From positions 2,000,996-2,064,995 of the forward strand of contig ONZJ01000002.1 of NCBI GenBank assembly GCA_900313005.1: a stretch of 64,000 nt of DNA. Direction: 5' to 3'. The position numbers and the translations under genes were made by a program. Under the pieces are notes generated by a model, which saw only the letters and a program-made list of their open reading frames with translations, was not told where the DNA came from and did no database searches. Below, piece by piece: positions 19,991 to 29,746 of the stretch. Positions within the stretch are counted from its first letter, which is position 1. The number at the start of each line of letters is the position of its first letter. The DNA comes from Rhodobacteraceae bacterium EL129 (GTDB lineage Bacteria; Pseudomonadota; Alphaproteobacteria; Rhodobacterales; Rhodobacteraceae).

Positions 19991-20647
19991 TCATCTTAAG
20001 TTCACCCTCAATACCGCAGCGGATGCAAAAGGCAAAAGCGCGATCGCGCCGCAGGTGATCCCCGCCAGCAGCAATAGCGGAGTGGAGGTATCCTGCCCGC
20101 TCAAACCCCGACGCGCCACCTCTGCGCCAAAGATCAATGTAGGCACATAGAGTGGCAGGACAAGCAGGCTCAACAAAAGCCCTCCGCGCTTGATGCCGAC
20201 GGTCAGAGCCGCACCAAAGGTTCCGATGACGCTCAGCGCCGGAGTGCCTAGGGCCAGTGACAAAATCAGAGACCTGAACCCCTCACCCGGCAGGTTCAGC
20301 AGCACGGCAATCAGGGGCGTGGCCAATACCAGTGGTACGCCTGTTGTAAGCCAATGGGCCAAGGCTTTGACGCTTACTACCGCTTCCATCGGCAAAGGGG
20401 ATACGGCGAGTAGATCAAGGCTTCCGTCCTCCCAATCCAGTGCGAATATGCGATCCAGCGACAACAGACAGGCGAGCAAAGCGCCCAGCCACAAGATGCC
20501 CGGTGCAATGCTGGACAAAAGCCCCGCTTCGGGGCCCACCGCGAAGGGCACCAAAACTACGACGATCAGGAAAAAGGCAAGACCCAGGCCAAAGCCCCCC
20601 CCTGCCCGGATGGCAAGGCGCAAGTCGCGGAGCAGCAAGGCGATCAC
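19991..20647 (-). CDS. ccmB: Haem exporter protein CcmB
   Basis: 218 residues with six hydrophobic helices. The N-terminal [18 protein letters not shown] and the internal [21 protein letters not shown] are characteristic of CcmB. It is the membrane partner of the CcmA ATPase in the CcmABCD complex. Its start overlaps the ccmA stop by 4 nt. Confidence 0.95.
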   Translation of the reverse strand: MIALLLRDLRLAIRAGGGFGLGLAFFLIVVVLVPFAVGPEAGLLSSIAPGILWLGALLACLLSLDRIFALDWEDGSLDLLAVSPLPMEAVVSVKALAHWLTTGVPLVLATPLIAVLLNLPGEGFRSLILSLALGTPALSVIGTFGAALTVGIKRGGLLLSLLVLPLYVPTLIFGAEVARRGLSGQDTSTPLLLLAGITCGAIALLPFASAAVLRVNLR

Positions 20648-21258
20648 AGGAAGGCCTCATCGAATGCATTCACAGACATGGGTTTGGCTTTGAAGGGGGA
20701 CAGGTCCAACTCTTTTGCATCCTCCAGCCCGAGATCAATGTGGGTGGCCAAAAGGGCCTTGCCCCCACCCGCCAGATGGCTTCTGATGCAGGCGGAAAAC
20801 ATCTCCACGGCATTGGTGTCCAGTGACACGGTGGGCTCATCCAGTATCCACAGATTGCGCCCCGTGACCAACAGACGCGCCAAACCAAGCCTGCGTTTCT
20901 GTCCGGCAGACAGCAAACCCGCCGGGCGATCTGCCAAGCCTTCCAGTTGATAGGTCTGCAAAGCAGGGGAAATATCCGATTGGCCAAAAACCTGCGCCCA
21001 AAAGGTCAGGTTTTCAGTGACACTCAGCGTTGATTTGATGCCGTCGGCATGCCCGACATAGGCCAGATCGTCCGGATCAACATCGACCGCGCCATCCAAG
21101 GCTGGTTGCAACCCTGCGATGGTGCGCAAAAGCGTGGTTTTGCCAATGCCATTGGGCCCGCGCACAACCAACGCCTGACCGGACGACACCTCAAACGACA
21201 CGCCTTGCAGGACAGGCACGCCCCCTCGGGCGATCTGCAAATCTGAGACCTTCAGCAT
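20644..21258 (-). CDS. ccmA: Haem exporter ATP-binding protein CcmA
   Basis: 204-residue ABC ATPase: Walker [10 protein letters not shown] near residue 34, signature [14 protein letters not shown] and Walker [13 protein letters not shown]. Length and context next to ccmB identify it as CcmA. It powers release of holo-CcmE during cytochrome c maturation. It is coupled to the Mth938-like gene upstream by a 1-nt overlap. Confidence 0.95.
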   Translation of the reverse strand: MLKVSDLQIARGGVPVLQGVSFEVSSGQALVVRGPNGIGKTTLLRTIAGLQPALDGAVDVDPDDLAYVGHADGIKSTLSVTENLTFWAQVFGQSDISPALQTYQLEGLADRPAGLLSAGQKRRLGLARLLVTGRNLWILDEPTVSLDTNAVEMFSACIRSHLAGGGKALLATHIDLGLEDAKELDLSPFKAKPMSVNAFDEAFL

Positions 21259-21617
21259 CAGTCCTCAACCGGCATTAGGGCCGCCGCCACGCGGCGCCCC
21301 TCAGAGAGCAAGACGTTGTAGGTGCGCGCCGCCGCCGGGGAATTGACCGCCTCGATGCCAAGGCCTGCGTCCTCCAGGGATCGGCGCAAATCGCCAGGGA
21401 TATGCACGGTGTCAGCGCCCGTGCCTATGAACAGCACGTCGATCTCGCCTGCGAGGTCCAGCAACATCTGTGCGTCGGAATAGCCAGCCCATGACTGCGC
21501 ACCAGATGCGGTGACGAGGATACCTCCTTCGATCACCTGCCCTGCGATCCGGAAAAACCCCGGACCATAGCCGTCAATCGGGGTGGCTCCGTCAAACTGG
21601 ATTTCATTCAGTTGCAT
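21258..21617 (-). CDS. Mth938-like (DUF498) domain protein
   Basis: 119 residues. The pattern of the Mth938/AAMDC fold is visible: [28 protein letters not shown] and the final [18 protein letters not shown]. No enzymatic activity is established for the family; the human homologues are AAMDC and NDUFAF3. It lies 8 nt after the TSUP gene within the secDF-ccm run, an arrangement I associate with Rhodobacterales. Confidence 0.88.
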   Translation of the reverse strand: MQLNEIQFDGATPIDGYGPGFFRIAGQVIEGGILVTASGAQSWAGYSDAQMLLDLAGEIDVLFIGTGADTVHIPGDLRRSLEDAGLGIEAVNSPAAARTYNVLLSEGRRVAAALMPVED

Positions 21618-21625
21618 AGCTGCCC

Positions 21626-22378
21626 CTACCCCCAGATTGGCAATCCGCTGAGCAAGGCCAGCGCGATCACCGCATATGCGGCCACACGATACGTGCGTTC
21701 AAGCCCGGGATCAAACAAGGACTGACCGATCAGCGAGGTGATGACATAAGGCACGCCCAAGACAGCCGCCAGCAGCACCTCGGGCCACCCCATATCGCCG
21801 CTCAGGCTGAGATTGACGACCAAAACCAGATCGAGAATGGCCAGAAACAGGATCGTATTGCCCCGGACAGAGGCAACAGCCGACTGTCCCGCCAGATAGA
21901 ACATGATCACAATCGGCCCGGTCAGGCCCGTAAGACCTCCGACCAGCCCTGCCATGGCCCCGATGGCCAACAGACCGAGCGGTGCAATCTGACGGGCAAA
22001 GCGCCATCCGGCCACCAGCGAAACCAATGTGATCCCGGCAATGCCTGCTACCAGCCAACGAACAACTTCGCGGTCGATCAGACCCAGCAGCCACAGGCCG
22101 ACAGGCACGGTCAAGATAGCCGCCAGAGCCAGAAGACCCACTTCACGGTGATTGGCGTGCTTCCACGCACGCGGCAGCACGGCAGCAGCACTGAACATGC
22201 CAGTCACGGCCATGACTGCGATCACCTTTTCCGGAATCAGGAAGATGCCTGCCACGGGCACAAAGATCAGCGCAGTGCCAAAGCCCGTGAACCCACGCAC
22301 AATACCGGCGATCGAAATCGTCAGGATCAGCCAGATCAGCCCCGGCGTGGCCAGGACATCAGCCAGCATATCAGGCAT
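21626..22378 (-). CDS. TSUP-family (TauE/SafE) membrane transporter
   Basis: 250 residues, about eight membrane helices in two repeats. Family motifs are IAGIVRGFTGFGTALIFVP near residue 22 and AGLVGGLTGLTGPIVIMFYL near residue 145. TSUP members export sulfite, sulfoacetate or other small anions; the substrate here is not predictable. It overlaps the secDF stop by 8 nt. A second, different TSUP gene lies at 62.4 kb. Confidence 0.9.
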   Translation of the reverse strand: MPDMLADVLATPGLIWLILTISIAGIVRGFTGFGTALIFVPVAGIFLIPEKVIAVMAVTGMFSAAAVLPRAWKHANHREVGLLALAAILTVPVGLWLLGLIDREVVRWLVAGIAGITLVSLVAGWRFARQIAPLGLLAIGAMAGLVGGLTGLTGPIVIMFYLAGQSAVASVRGNTILFLAILDLVLVVNLSLSGDMGWPEVLLAAVLGVPYVITSLIGQSLFDPGLERTYRVAAYAVIALALLSGLPIWG

Positions 22379-25016
22379 CTACATTGGCAAATTGCGTGCC
22401 ACCGGGCCCGGAGTTATCCGTCTTCGACCAGTCGCGTTTCACGCCCAGCCACAGCAAGATGGTCGAGGCCACAAAGACCGAAGAATATGTCCCCACGATC
22501 ACGCCCCAAATCATCGCAAAGACAAATCCGCGGATCACATCACCGCCCAGCACATAAAGTGCCAACAAGGCCAGCAAGGTGGTGACCGAGGTCATTACCG
22601 TCCGGCTAAGGGTTTCGTTAATCGACAGGTTCAGCACCTCGGACAGAGGCTTTTTCTTATACTTGCGCAAGTTTTCTCGCACGCGGTCAAAGACCACCAC
22701 CGTATCGTTCAGCGAATAGCCTACGATGGTGAGCAGCGCCGCGATGATTGTAAGATCAAATGGGATTTGTATCAGCGAAAAAACACCTATGGTCAGCAGA
22801 ACATCATGCACCAAAGCAGCCACAGCGCCCACGGCAAACTGCCATTCAAACCTGAGCCAGATGTAGATCAGAACCGCCGCAATCGCCAAAAGCACGGCGA
22901 TCACCGCCGTTTGTATCAATTCGCCGGAAACTTTGGGGCCAACGCTGTCTACCGAAGTAAACGTTAGATCAGGAACCACTTGTTGCAACGCAGCCTCAAC
23001 TTGCCGGGTCACATTCGCTGTGACGGCCTCTTGTCCCTCTTGAGTCTCGATACGGATCATTGCGACGTTTTTATCCTCTGGCCACGTTGGGTCAAATACC
23101 TCAGTGATCGAAACATCCCCCAAATTCATTGGCTGTATCGCATCCCGATACTGGCCGATATCCACCGCCTGCGCGCTTTCGGTGCGGATGGTTGTGCCAC
23201 CCTTGAAATCAATGCCAAAGTTCAGACCTTGCATCGTGAAAGACCCGAAGGCAATTGCGATCAGCACAACCGAGACGCCCAGCGAAACTTTCCATTTGCT
23301 GAAGAATTCCCATTTGGTGTCTTTCGGCACCAACCGCAGAGCGCGGCCTTGCAGCACGGTTTTGGGGCGTCTGCGCTCAAACCAGATGATGGCTATCAGG
23401 CGAGTTACGAAGATGGCCGTGAAGACCGATGTGATGATACCCAATCCCAAAGTGATCGCAAAGCCGCGCACAGGACCCGATCCCATCGCATAGAGGATCA
23501 ACGCCGTGATAAAGGTGGTGATGTTGGCGTCGGTGATGGCACTAAGTGCTTTTTCATAACCCAGCTCAATCGCTCGAGCAGGACCTCGGGCTGATTTGAT
23601 CTCTTCGCGAATACGTTCAAACACCAGCACGTTGGCGTCCACCGCCATTCCGATGGTCAGGACGATCCCGGCAATGCCCGGCAAGGTCAGCGTGGCGCCA
23701 ATCAGGCTGAGCAGGCCAAAGATCAGGCCAACGTTGATAATCAACGCGATGTTCGCGAAGACTCCGAAGATACCGTAGCTGACGAACATGAAAATCAGCA
23801 CCAGCGCAAAGGCCACGATGCAAGCGATCTTGCCAGCATCAATGCTGTCCTGACCCAGCTCCGGTCCGACCGTTCGCTCTTCAAGAAACTCCAGTTCTGC
23901 AGGCAAAGCCCCTGCGCGCAGCAACACAGCCAGGTTGATGCTTTCTTCAAGCGAAAAATCACCCGTGATAATACCCGATCCGCCTGAGATGTGGCTTTGG
24001 ATTACGGGCGCGCTGATCACCTCGCCATCCAAAACAATGGCAAAGGGATTGCCTATATTCGCGGCGGTGTAGTCGCCAAAGGCGCGTGCACCCGACGGAT
24101 TAAACCGGAAGGACACAGCCGGCCGACCGTTTTGATCAAAATCAGGCTGCGCATCGACCAACTCTTCGCCGCTCACAACAGGCGCGCGCTCCAGTATGTA
24201 ATACGCGCCTGCATCCTGGGCATCGACGGAGGGTAACACTTCATTCCCTGCACCCGGACGTTCATTCGGATCGCTGGTCCGGCTGACAACAGGCTGGAAG
24301 GTCAGCTTGGCCGTGGTGCCGATGATATCCTTCAGTTCAGCCGCCGATCCGATGCCGGGTACCTGAATGAGAATACGGTCTTTGCCCTGACGCTGAATGG
24401 TCGGCTCTCGCGTGCCCACCTCGTCAATCCGGTTGCGGATGATCTCAAGCGCTTGGCGCACAGTGCGCTCATCTGTCGCCAGTTTTTCGGCCTCGGACAG
24501 GGTGACAACGATCTGATCGCCATCCACATTCACTTCTATGTCGCTGGAGCCCGCGCCGGTCAGGCTAACCACAGGCCGGGCAATGCCACGCACGAGGCCT
24601 GCCGCGTATTCAATCTGATCAGGGTTCTGCACCAACCGCACACGCAATTCCGCATCGGCCGAGGGTTGCAAACGGATGGGGCCAATCGTGGCGCGTTCCT
24701 CACGCAGCAGATCACGGATTTCAGGCCACATGCCCTCAACCCGGCTGGCATAGACATCCTCAACCTGCACTTCGGCAAGCAAATGCGCCCCGCCGCGCAG
24801 GTCCAGGCCGAGGTTCACCAGCCCCGAAGGCATCCAAGTGGGCCAAGCTGCAAAATCCTCCAGCAAACGCGGATCATCCGATCCGGCCTCAATGGCGGTG
24901 GCCGCATCATTGTGCCGCTCCACATTGCCATAAAACCCATTGGGCATGGCCAAAAGCAACCCAAGGGCTACCAGCCCCCAGATGACGATGCGTTTCCACA
25001 GATCAATCTGCAACAT
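22371..25016 (-). CDS. secDF: Fused protein-export membrane protein SecDF
   Basis: 881 residues, a natural SecD-SecF fusion. The SecD half has a first helix (IVIWGLVALGLLLAMPNGFYG), the P1 domain (GLDLRGGAHLLAEV, then LDGEVISAPVIQSHISGG) and helices with GMAVDANVLVFERIREE near residue 470. The SecF half starts around residue 585 with FGIDFKGGTTI and ends with GYSLNDTVVVFDRVREN. It uses the proton gradient to pull proteins out of SecYEG. It lies downstream of yajC and a SecD P1-like gene. Confidence 0.97.
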   Translation of the reverse strand: MLQIDLWKRIVIWGLVALGLLLAMPNGFYGNVERHNDAATAIEAGSDDPRLLEDFAAWPTWMPSGLVNLGLDLRGGAHLLAEVQVEDVYASRVEGMWPEIRDLLREERATIGPIRLQPSADAELRVRLVQNPDQIEYAAGLVRGIARPVVSLTGAGSSDIEVNVDGDQIVVTLSEAEKLATDERTVRQALEIIRNRIDEVGTREPTIQRQGKDRILIQVPGIGSAAELKDIIGTTAKLTFQPVVSRTSDPNERPGAGNEVLPSVDAQDAGAYYILERAPVVSGEELVDAQPDFDQNGRPAVSFRFNPSGARAFGDYTAANIGNPFAIVLDGEVISAPVIQSHISGGSGIITGDFSLEESINLAVLLRAGALPAELEFLEERTVGPELGQDSIDAGKIACIVAFALVLIFMFVSYGIFGVFANIALIINVGLIFGLLSLIGATLTLPGIAGIVLTIGMAVDANVLVFERIREEIKSARGPARAIELGYEKALSAITDANITTFITALILYAMGSGPVRGFAITLGLGIITSVFTAIFVTRLIAIIWFERRRPKTVLQGRALRLVPKDTKWEFFSKWKVSLGVSVVLIAIAFGSFTMQGLNFGIDFKGGTTIRTESAQAVDIGQYRDAIQPMNLGDVSITEVFDPTWPEDKNVAMIRIETQEGQEAVTANVTRQVEAALQQVVPDLTFTSVDSVGPKVSGELIQTAVIAVLLAIAAVLIYIWLRFEWQFAVGAVAALVHDVLLTIGVFSLIQIPFDLTIIAALLTIVGYSLNDTVVVFDRVRENLRKYKKKPLSEVLNLSINETLSRTVMTSVTTLLALLALYVLGGDVIRGFVFAMIWGVIVGTYSSVFVASTILLWLGVKRDWSKTDNSGPGGTQFANVDA

Positions 25017-25028
25017 GGGTTTTGTCTC

Positions 25029-25481
25029 CTATGACCCGGCTTCGGGTGGGCATATCCCAGAGTTAATATTGACGGCCATGTCATGCGCCTCTTCCGAGGT
25101 TTGAAGGCCTGTTATCTGCGCCTGCCCCCCGCCAATCGGCTCCATGATCCTGGGCGCAGTCAGCAGCGTGTCGCCATAGACCAATGCAATGGGAAGGCGC
25201 ACATGATCGCGGGTGTAGCGATACAGCTTGTTGCGGCCATCACGGGTCAGTCGGATAAACACTGTGGGTTGGTCATTGTATCCAAAGCCGGGTTCCGCCC
25301 TGGCGATTTCATTCTGCATCAGAACGACCTCGCCCCCTTGAAAATCCGAAAGCTCAAGCGATCCGCTTGGAGCCTCGGCGTGCGGCCAGCCAAGGATGCG
25401 AAACCCTGTGGCACACTCCTGCGCATTAGCCCCTTGCACCAGCAACAGCAGGCAGACCGGAACGTACAGTAATATGCGCAA
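25029..25481 (-). CDS. Secreted protein resembling the SecD P1 head subdomain
   Basis: 150 residues with a signal peptide (MRILLYVPVCLLLLVQGANA, cleavage before QE). The mature part follows the SecD P1 pattern: a VFIRLTRDGRNKLYRYT segment, then ALVYGDTLLTAPRIMEPIGGG, which lines up with the LDGEVISAPVIQSHISGG of the SecDF encoded 12 nt downstream. It has no membrane helices of its own. It may bind translocating substrates or modulate SecDF in the periplasm; that is inference from similarity and position. Confidence 0.75.
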   Translation of the reverse strand: MRILLYVPVCLLLLVQGANAQECATGFRILGWPHAEAPSGSLELSDFQGGEVVLMQNEIARAEPGFGYNDQPTVFIRLTRDGRNKLYRYTRDHVRLPIALVYGDTLLTAPRIMEPIGGGQAQITGLQTSEEAHDMAVNINSGICPPEAGS

Positions 25482-25517
25482 GATCCAGTCCTTTCCGGGC
25501 CAGAGACAGCGAGAAAA

Positions 25518-25799
25518 TTACGAGTCTGCAGGCTCGGTCTTGTTCAGCACTTGCGCGATGGTATTGCGCACAACCCGGACCTTCACGCCCTCGGCCAGCT
25601 CAACTTCCAGCTCACCGTCATCCTTCACCTTGCTGACCTTACCGATCAACCCGCCTTGGGTGATCACCTGATCCCCGCGGCGCAGCGCGGCGACCATCGC
25701 CTGATGCTCTTTCATTTTCTTTTGCTGAGGGCGGATCAGCAAAAACCACATGATGGCGAAAATCAGAATGAGGGGGATAAATTGGCCGAGCGCTTCCAT
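25518..25799 (-). CDS. yajC: Preprotein translocase accessory subunit YajC
   Basis: 93 residues from MEALGQFIPLILIFAIMWFLL. An ATG four codons earlier is too close to the AAGG site. The single N-terminal helix ends in IRPQQKKMKEHQAMV, followed by the small domain with GDQVITQGGLIGKVSKV. This is the canonical YajC pattern. It heads the yajC-secDF-ccm run and associates with SecDF. Confidence 0.96.
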   Translation of the reverse strand: MEALGQFIPLILIFAIMWFLLIRPQQKKMKEHQAMVAALRRGDQVITQGGLIGKVSKVKDDGELEVELAEGVKVRVVRNTIAQVLNKTEPADS

Positions 25800-26012
25800 G
25801 GTGCGAGACATCCTTATGCAAGAGCGCCGGGCAGACCCCGGCGAATTCGCTGGGAACCTAAGGATCAGGGGGGAGATTTGCAAGGCGGGAAACGTCTGTT
25901 GCCGATCCAATACGTTGCAAGCGTTCCCGAAAATAATCGACTGGTTACTCATCGCTGTTAGTTGGTAAAGAAACGCCAGACGACTCGTTACTCAAACCAA
26001 AGGACAATTCCG

Positions 26013-27443
26013 ATGCACGACATCCGCGCGATCCGCGAAAACCCTGCTCAGTTTGACGCCGCTCTGGCCATGCGTGGGCTCTCGGGGCTGTCGTCTCAGG
26101 TGTTGGCTTTGGACGAGGCACGCCGCGCCCGCATTCACGCCGCCGAAACCGCACAGGCCGATCAGAACGCCGCCTCGAAACAGGTGGGGGCCGCCAAAGC
26201 CAAGGGGGACGACGCCGAATTTGAACGTCTGCGTGCGCTGGTGGGCGAAAAGAAGGCCGAAGTAGCGGCCCTTCAGAACGAGGCCAAAGAGCTGGACGCA
26301 CAGCTGACCGATCTGTTGATGGGCATCCCGAACGCGCCCTTCCCGGACGTGCCCGAAGGCGCGGACGAAAAGGATAACGTTCAGATACACAGCTGGGGCA
26401 CGCCCCGCTCGCTGAATTTTGCCCCGAAAGAGCATTTTGAGATCGACGCCGTCAAACCCGGCATGGATTTTGAAACTGCCGCCAAACTGTCGGGCAGCCG
26501 TTTTGTGGTCATGTCCGGAGCTGTGGCGCGGGTGCACCGAGCGCTCGCTCAGTTCATGCTGAACACCCATATCGAGGAAAACGGCCTGACCGAGACCTGG
26601 ACCCCTGTTTTGGTTCGAGATGAAATGATGTATGGCACGGGTCAACTGCCTAAGTTTGGTGAGGATTTGTTTCTTAGTGCTTCAATGATGGGTCGAGGGA
26701 AGCAAACACGTCAAACTCTCGAAGAGTATGCGACGGCAGAAGATATTGAAGCAATCTGCCACCAAAAGAAAACTATCTCTGAAGTCGCGGAAGAAATATT
26801 CGAAAGGGCCCCGACCCATGAGCAATTTTGGCTGGTACCCACGGCCGAGGTGACATTGACCAATATCGTCAATGGCTTAACCGTCGAAGAAAACTACTTG
26901 CCTCGCCGCTATGTGGCCCACACGCAATGCTTCCGCTCCGAGGCGGGCAGTGCTGGCCGCGATACCGCAGGCATGCTGCGCCAACACCAGTTTGAGAAGG
27001 TCGAGATGGTGTCGATCACCCATCCCGACCACTCCCTGGCCGAGCTGGACCGCATGACCGCCTGTGCGCAGGGTATTTTGGAAAAGTTGAGCCTGCCCTA
27101 TCGCACCGTGGTGCTGTGCACCGGCGACATGGGCTTTGGCGCGCGCAAGACCCACGACATCGAAGTATGGCTGCCTGGTCAGGATACCTACCGCGAAATC
27201 AGTTCCTGCTCGGTCTGTGGTGACTTTCAAGCGCGGCGGATGAATGCGCGATTCAAGCCAGCAGACGGCGGCAAACCCCAGTTTGTGCACACGCTCAACG
27301 GCTCGGGTCTTGCCGTGGGCCGCTGTCTGATCGCAGTTCTGGAGAATGGACAGCAGGCGGACGGGTCGGTTGATCTGCCCGAGGTGTTGCATCCCTATCT
27401 TCTTGGCCGCACCAGAATCGAAGCGGACGGCTCGCTGGTCTAA
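26013..27443 (+). CDS. serS: Seryl-tRNA synthetase (with in-frame insertion)
   Basis: 476 residues from [11 protein letters not shown]. The N-terminal tRNA-binding coiled coil covers residues 30-100. Class II motif 2 ([20 protein letters not shown]) and motif 3 ([20 protein letters not shown]) are intact. Bacterial SerRS is normally about 425-430 residues. The excess is an insertion of about 46 residues after LPKFGEDLF (residue 220), just before the serine-binding [13 protein letters not shown]. The insertion is AT-rich and Lys/Glu-rich, unlike the rest. All catalytic parts remain, so the enzyme is probably active. Confidence 0.95.
   Translation: MHDIRAIRENPAQFDAALAMRGLSGLSSQVLALDEARRARIHAAETAQADQNAASKQVGAAKAKGDDAEFERLRALVGEKKAEVAALQNEAKELDAQLTDLLMGIPNAPFPDVPEGADEKDNVQIHSWGTPRSLNFAPKEHFEIDAVKPGMDFETAAKLSGSRFVVMSGAVARVHRALAQFMLNTHIEENGLTETWTPVLVRDEMMYGTGQLPKFGEDLFLSASMMGRGKQTRQTLEEYATAEDIEAICHQKKTISEVAEEIFERAPTHEQFWLVPTAEVTLTNIVNGLTVEENYLPRRYVAHTQCFRSEAGSAGRDTAGMLRQHQFEKVEMVSITHPDHSLAELDRMTACAQGILEKLSLPYRTVVLCTGDMGFGARKTHDIEVWLPGQDTYREISSCSVCGDFQARRMNARFKPADGGKPQFVHTLNGSGLAVGRCLIAVLENGQQADGSVDLPEVLHPYLLGRTRIEADGSLV
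26670..26825 (+). other. AT-rich in-frame insertion inside serS
   Basis: Codons for roughly residues 220-271 replace the short loop that normally joins LPKFAEDSY to WLIPTAEV. The stretch is rich in A and T and uses codons such as CTT, AGT, TTT and ATA that are uncommon around it. The encoded peptide looks helical and charged (residues 230-268) with no recognised domain. It is too short for an intein, and I see no flanking repeats. Confidence 0.7.
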
Positions 27444-27511
27444 GCATTCCGTCGCGTTAGAAATGGGGTGGATAAGGTTGACCTTGCTGTCCCTTGCGCC
27501 ATTTCTGCGAT

Positions 27512-28219
27512 ATGAATCGCTGGATATCATATCTCGTGTTGATCGCGACAATCGGCTTTGTGCTCGCGCCGCTTTTGGCTTCGGGGTTCAATGGCTTCGT
27601 GCCAGATCAATTCCCGATCCCTCAAATTGACCCGGCAGTTCAGCCTGCTGGGTACGCGTTTTCGATTTGGGGGCTGATATACGTATGGTTGATGATCAGT
27701 GCCGTCTTTGGTGTGGTGTCGCGCGACGACGCCCCTGAATGGACGGCCCCTCGCGGTCCGCTGCTAATCAGCCTGGTGGCAGGCGTGCCTTGGCTTGCGG
27801 TGGCGCAGGCCTCCCCGTTTTGGGCAAGCCTGTTGATTTGGGTCATGCAAATCTTTGCTGTTCGGGCATTGCTTAGGACAGGACAATCTGACCGGCTTTG
27901 GCTGCGCACGCCCGTCGCCCTCTATGCAGGATGGCTCACGGCGGCTGGAACGGTTGCACTTGGATTGATGCTGGCCGGCCATGGCATTCTCAGCGAAACC
28001 GCGGCGGCTCTGCTTTGCCTCAGCCTTGGGTTGGCCATCGCAGTGATTGTTCAAAGTTTACGCCCCGACACACCAGAATATTCAGGCGCGGTGATCTGGG
28101 CATTGGTCGCGGTGGGTGTGGCCAACTATGACCCGATGAACGCCTCTATTCTGGCGCTTGTGACCGTGGGCATTGTGGCTTTGCTCGCTATGGCATGGCG
28201 CGGGATGCGCCACGGCTGA
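27512..28219 (+). CDS. TspO/MBR-related multi-helix membrane protein
   Basis: 235 residues from the ATG (a TTG six codons earlier is weaker). It has seven or eight hydrophobic helices. The segment PAGYAFSIWGLIYVWLM near residue 45 is typical of the long tryptophan-rich TspO/MBR-like proteins, and VANYDPMNASILALVT follows near the end. True TspO has about 160 residues and five helices, so this is a relative. TspO proteins bind porphyrins or sterols; the ligand here is unknown. It is convergent with der. Confidence 0.65.
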   Translation: MNRWISYLVLIATIGFVLAPLLASGFNGFVPDQFPIPQIDPAVQPAGYAFSIWGLIYVWLMISAVFGVVSRDDAPEWTAPRGPLLISLVAGVPWLAVAQASPFWASLLIWVMQIFAVRALLRTGQSDRLWLRTPVALYAGWLTAAGTVALGLMLAGHGILSETAAALLCLSLGLAIAVIVQSLRPDTPEYSGAVIWALVAVGVANYDPMNASILALVTVGIVALLAMAWRGMRHG

Positions 28220-28236
28220 AGCGACACTGGAATCCC

Positions 28237-29697
28237 CTATTTATCAACAGGACCCTTACCCAAATGCTTGCGCAACCGCGACGGCGTTGATTTCTTTTTT
28301 CCCTTGTAGGGGTTCTGATCCGACTGAGACCGCATATGTAGCCGAATAGGTGTGCCGGGCATGTCAAAATCCTCGCGCAATCCGTTGACCAGATAGCGTG
28401 AATAGCTGGCGGGCATCTTCTCGGTGTTTGAACACATCACCACGAAACCCGGTGGGCGCGTTTTGGCCTGGGTCATATACCGCAGCTTGATCCGCTTGCC
28501 GCCGGGTGCGGGAGGCGGATGTGCCTCAAGCATACCCGCGAGCCAACGGTTGAGCTGAGCGGTCGTCACCCGGCGGTTCCACACGTTATAGGCCCGCTCA
28601 ACGGCATCACGCAGCCGGTCGATCCCCTTGCCCGTCTTAGCCGAGACTGTGACCAGAGGGGCACCCCGCAACTGCGGCAGGAGCCGTACAAACTCCTCGC
28701 GCAATTCGCGCAGCTTGGCTTGCTTGTCGCCTTCGACATCCCACTTGTTCACGGCCACAATTACCGCGCGTCCTTCGCGTTCGGCCAGATCGGCGATCCG
28801 CAGGTCTTGCTGCTCAAACGGAATGGCGGCATCCAGCAGCACAATGACCACTTCGGCGAATTTGACAGCGCGCAAACCGTCACTCACCGACAGTTTCTCC
28901 AGCTTTTCCTGCACCTTGGCCTTTTTGCGCATACCCGCGGTATCGAACATACGCACGGGCAGCCCCTCCCAATCCATCGTCAGGGAAATCGCATCGCGAG
29001 TGATCCCGGCTTCGGGGCCGGTGAGCAAGCGGTCGTCGCCAAAGATCTGATTGATCAAAGTGGACTTGCCTGCGTTGGGTCGGCCAACCACAGCAATCTG
29101 CATCGGTTTGTCCATCGTGGGCACGCGCACGCCGTCCTGCGCATCGTCTTCATCCACCGAAACATCGGTTTCAGGCGCGTCGGCCTCGGCGCGTTCGGCA
29201 AATTTGTCTGCCAAAGGCATCAACTGGCTATAGAGATCGTTGAGCCCCTCACCGTGTTCCGCAGACAGTCGGATCGGCTCGCCAAGTCCCAGCGAGTAGG
29301 CCTCAAGCATACCTGCATCCGCCGCGCGCCCTTCGGCCTTGTTGGCGGCCAGGATCACATGCGCTGAACGTTTGCGCAGAATATCAGCGAACATCTGATC
29401 GGTCGGCGTCACCCCGGCGCGCGCGTCGATCATGAAGAGGCAGATATCAGCCATATCCACCGCGCGTTCCGTCAGCTTGCGCATCCGCCCTTGCAGGCTC
29501 TCATCCGTGGCCTCTTCCAATCCGGCGGTATCGATCACGGTAAACCGCAGATCCCCCAGGCGCGCATCGCCTTCGCGCAGATCACGCGTGACCCCCGGTT
29601 GGTCGTCGACCAAAGCCAGGCGTTTGCCCACAAGGCGATTGAACAAGGTGGATTTGCCCACATTGGGCCGCCCCACGATGGCGAGGGTGAATGACAT
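28237..29697 (-). CDS. der: Ribosome biogenesis GTPase Der (EngA)
   Basis: 486 residues with tandem GTPase domains: the first P-loop GRPNVGKS at residues 9-16 and the second VGRPNAGKS near residue 205. Each has a DTAG switch ([18 protein letters not shown]) and NKxD-type motifs ([14 protein letters not shown]). The C-terminal KH-like domain ends in a basic tail. It acts in 50S subunit assembly. It is encoded 49 nt downstream of the BamB-like gene, as der and bamB are linked in many proteobacteria. Confidence 0.97.
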   Translation of the reverse strand: MSFTLAIVGRPNVGKSTLFNRLVGKRLALVDDQPGVTRDLREGDARLGDLRFTVIDTAGLEEATDESLQGRMRKLTERAVDMADICLFMIDARAGVTPTDQMFADILRKRSAHVILAANKAEGRAADAGMLEAYSLGLGEPIRLSAEHGEGLNDLYSQLMPLADKFAERAEADAPETDVSVDEDDAQDGVRVPTMDKPMQIAVVGRPNAGKSTLINQIFGDDRLLTGPEAGITRDAISLTMDWEGLPVRMFDTAGMRKKAKVQEKLEKLSVSDGLRAVKFAEVVIVLLDAAIPFEQQDLRIADLAEREGRAVIVAVNKWDVEGDKQAKLRELREEFVRLLPQLRGAPLVTVSAKTGKGIDRLRDAVERAYNVWNRRVTTAQLNRWLAGMLEAHPPPAPGGKRIKLRYMTQAKTRPPGFVVMCSNTEKMPASYSRYLVNGLREDFDMPGTPIRLHMRSQSDQNPYKGKKKSTPSRLRKHLGKGPVDK

Positions 29698-29746
29698 GGC
29701 TGTGACTCCGGTCGCGCTCAGACGGACCTGTTACAGCAAACAGCCT

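Noticed and set aside
26670..26825. An intein in serS
   Set aside because: About 50 residues is far too short for splicing domains, and no Cys/Ser block A or His-Asn block G is present.
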